DNA of 64,000 bases from Aldrovandia affinis (Eukaryota > Chordata > Actinopteri > Notacanthiformes > Halosauridae): NCBI GenBank assembly GCA_029706075.1, contig JAINUG010000109.1:812501-876500 (forward strand). Direction: 5' to 3'. A program made the translations under genes and the position numbers. The notes below the pieces were generated by a model that was not told the origin of the DNA, searched no databases, and saw only the letters and a program-made list of their open reading frames with translations. Shown one piece after another: positions 63,041 through 64,000 of this stretch (positions within the stretch are counted from its first letter, which is position 1; the number at the start of each line of letters is the position of its first letter).

Positions 63041-64000
63041 AGCTACACTCACAATATAAGCATATTTATTATCAGATGACTAGCTTCTAATAGGGTGTTT
63101 TTGGTGCATCACTTGTTTTTTTCAATTGAGAATCTAGGCAAGCCACACATCTTTTATTCATGTAACGAGTATGCCTTCCACAAAAGTATAAAACATGTAT
63201 ATTCTCCCCATTACTTATGACAGTAGAAAGTAGAACATAAATGCCAGAGTTCAGTTTGACAAATTTTATAATGGAGAGGTTAGTGAGAAGTGTGTGCTTT
63301 GGATATGTACATTCACCCCAACCAGGTAACCAACTTCTTCTACATTCATTCATATTTAATATTGGGTTCAACTGTTTTTAACAATGAAAAAGGAACTTCC
63401 TGAACTTGTGATGCTCGAAAATAATAATGTGTGCATTGTAGGTTATTTTAAAATGAGATCAATGTCAGGCTTTCCACAATCGTTTGTACTGAAGAGACAC
63501 TGTTTGTTCCAGCCGAACAGCAGTGAAGGTCTATAGGAGAAATTAAAAAGACAGAAAGTGTGTATCTGGATGCCTTTGTTGAAACAGCACTGCCAGCTGA
63601 GCCTTTTCATGCTGCCGTTGCCTAGTTACGGAGAGCCTGAATATGGGTCTCAGCTGGGATGGCGGAGCAAGGGGCGGGCTGTGACCATCCCTACCAAGGC
63701 TATAGTTGTGTTTTGGGGCGGGGCCCGTGCTCTTTCAACATTCTCTTCTGTAATATAGGATTGGAAACTCCTGTTACCAACCAGGAACCTATTGTAGTTG
63801 AGAAGAGAGGACGGAAGGAATGTGGGAGCTTGAGTATCTGGTACGTCTATAGAATCTCTGGTGCTGCTTCAGTCCCTGGCTTTGTTTAACGCTCCTGTGG
63901 CTAACCAACTGTGGAGAGGTGTAATAAGGAGGTCCAGTACAGGGGGTTGTGGGTACTCTCAATTCCACGTTTGTTTGCCCTGAGGGCTCCAACTCTACAA

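Larger units (their letters stand above)
43876..64000. other. ccny: ccny intron 1 (continues past right edge)
   Basis: At least 20 kb without another recognisable ccny exon. I looked for the expected next segment (DLNMEFNPSDHPRAS-like) and did not find it. Filled with SINE copies d-i, two minisatellites, a perfect hairpin and a mariner-type MITE. Stretches 46.7-50.3, 51.1-52.5, 53.0-55.6, 57.0-58.4, 59.8-61.0 and 61.7-64.0 kb hold nothing else I can identify. Confidence 0.75.

Overview
This is vertebrate nuclear DNA, almost certainly from a ray-finned (teleost) fish. The genes are split by introns with GT/AG junctions. Intergenic and intronic DNA is filled with degenerate Tc1-like transposons, L2/CR1-like LINEs, tRNA-derived SINEs, hAT-like and foldback MITEs and minisatellites of kinds common in fish genomes. 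I cannot name the species. There is no bacterial, phage or CRISPR content.

Three host genes are recognisable from their exons. (1) cul2 (cullin-2), minus strand, 5' part only: five coding exons (1-31, 1603-1708, 2012-2106, 2240-2342, 2689-2807) encode about the first 151 residues and run off the left edge. (2) crem (cAMP-responsive element modulator), plus strand, apparently complete: a 5' leader near 10.6-10.85 kb, six shared coding exons between 13469 and 24017, and two alternative terminal bZIP exons (24662-24806 and 25065-25209). An internal intron-6 promoter and first exon (21413-21443) encode the ICER repressor start. (3) ccny or its paralogue ccnyl1 (cyclin Y), plus strand: only coding exon 1 (43722-43875), with at least 20 kb of intron 1 to the right edge. 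The order and strands, cul2(-) crem(+) ccny(+), match human 10p11.21, which supports crem and ccny over creb1 and ccnyl1.

Layout: 0-2.8 kb cul2 exons with one SINE; 2.8-10.5 kb upstream of cul2 and intergenic, with two dead Tc1 elements; 10.5-25.8 kb crem; 25.8-43.6 kb repeat-rich crem-ccny interval, including an orphan THAP-type exon and a LINE with an inverted segment lying inside a DNA-transposon relic; 43.7-64 kb ccny intron 1, rich in one SINE family and carrying a 22-copy minisatellite.

How the crem parts work together: exons Q1 and Q2 are frame-neutral cassettes. The KID exons carry the RRPSY kinase site. All tested 5' starts and both bZIP ends join exon 7 in compatible phase, so one locus can encode activators and short CRE-binding repressors. 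Intron 6 holds several CREs, consistent with cAMP-inducible internal promoters and autoregulation. The most interesting points are the ICER promoter, a second candidate intronic leader exon, the diverged second bZIP exon, and CTCF-like sites in convergent orientation on either side of crem.
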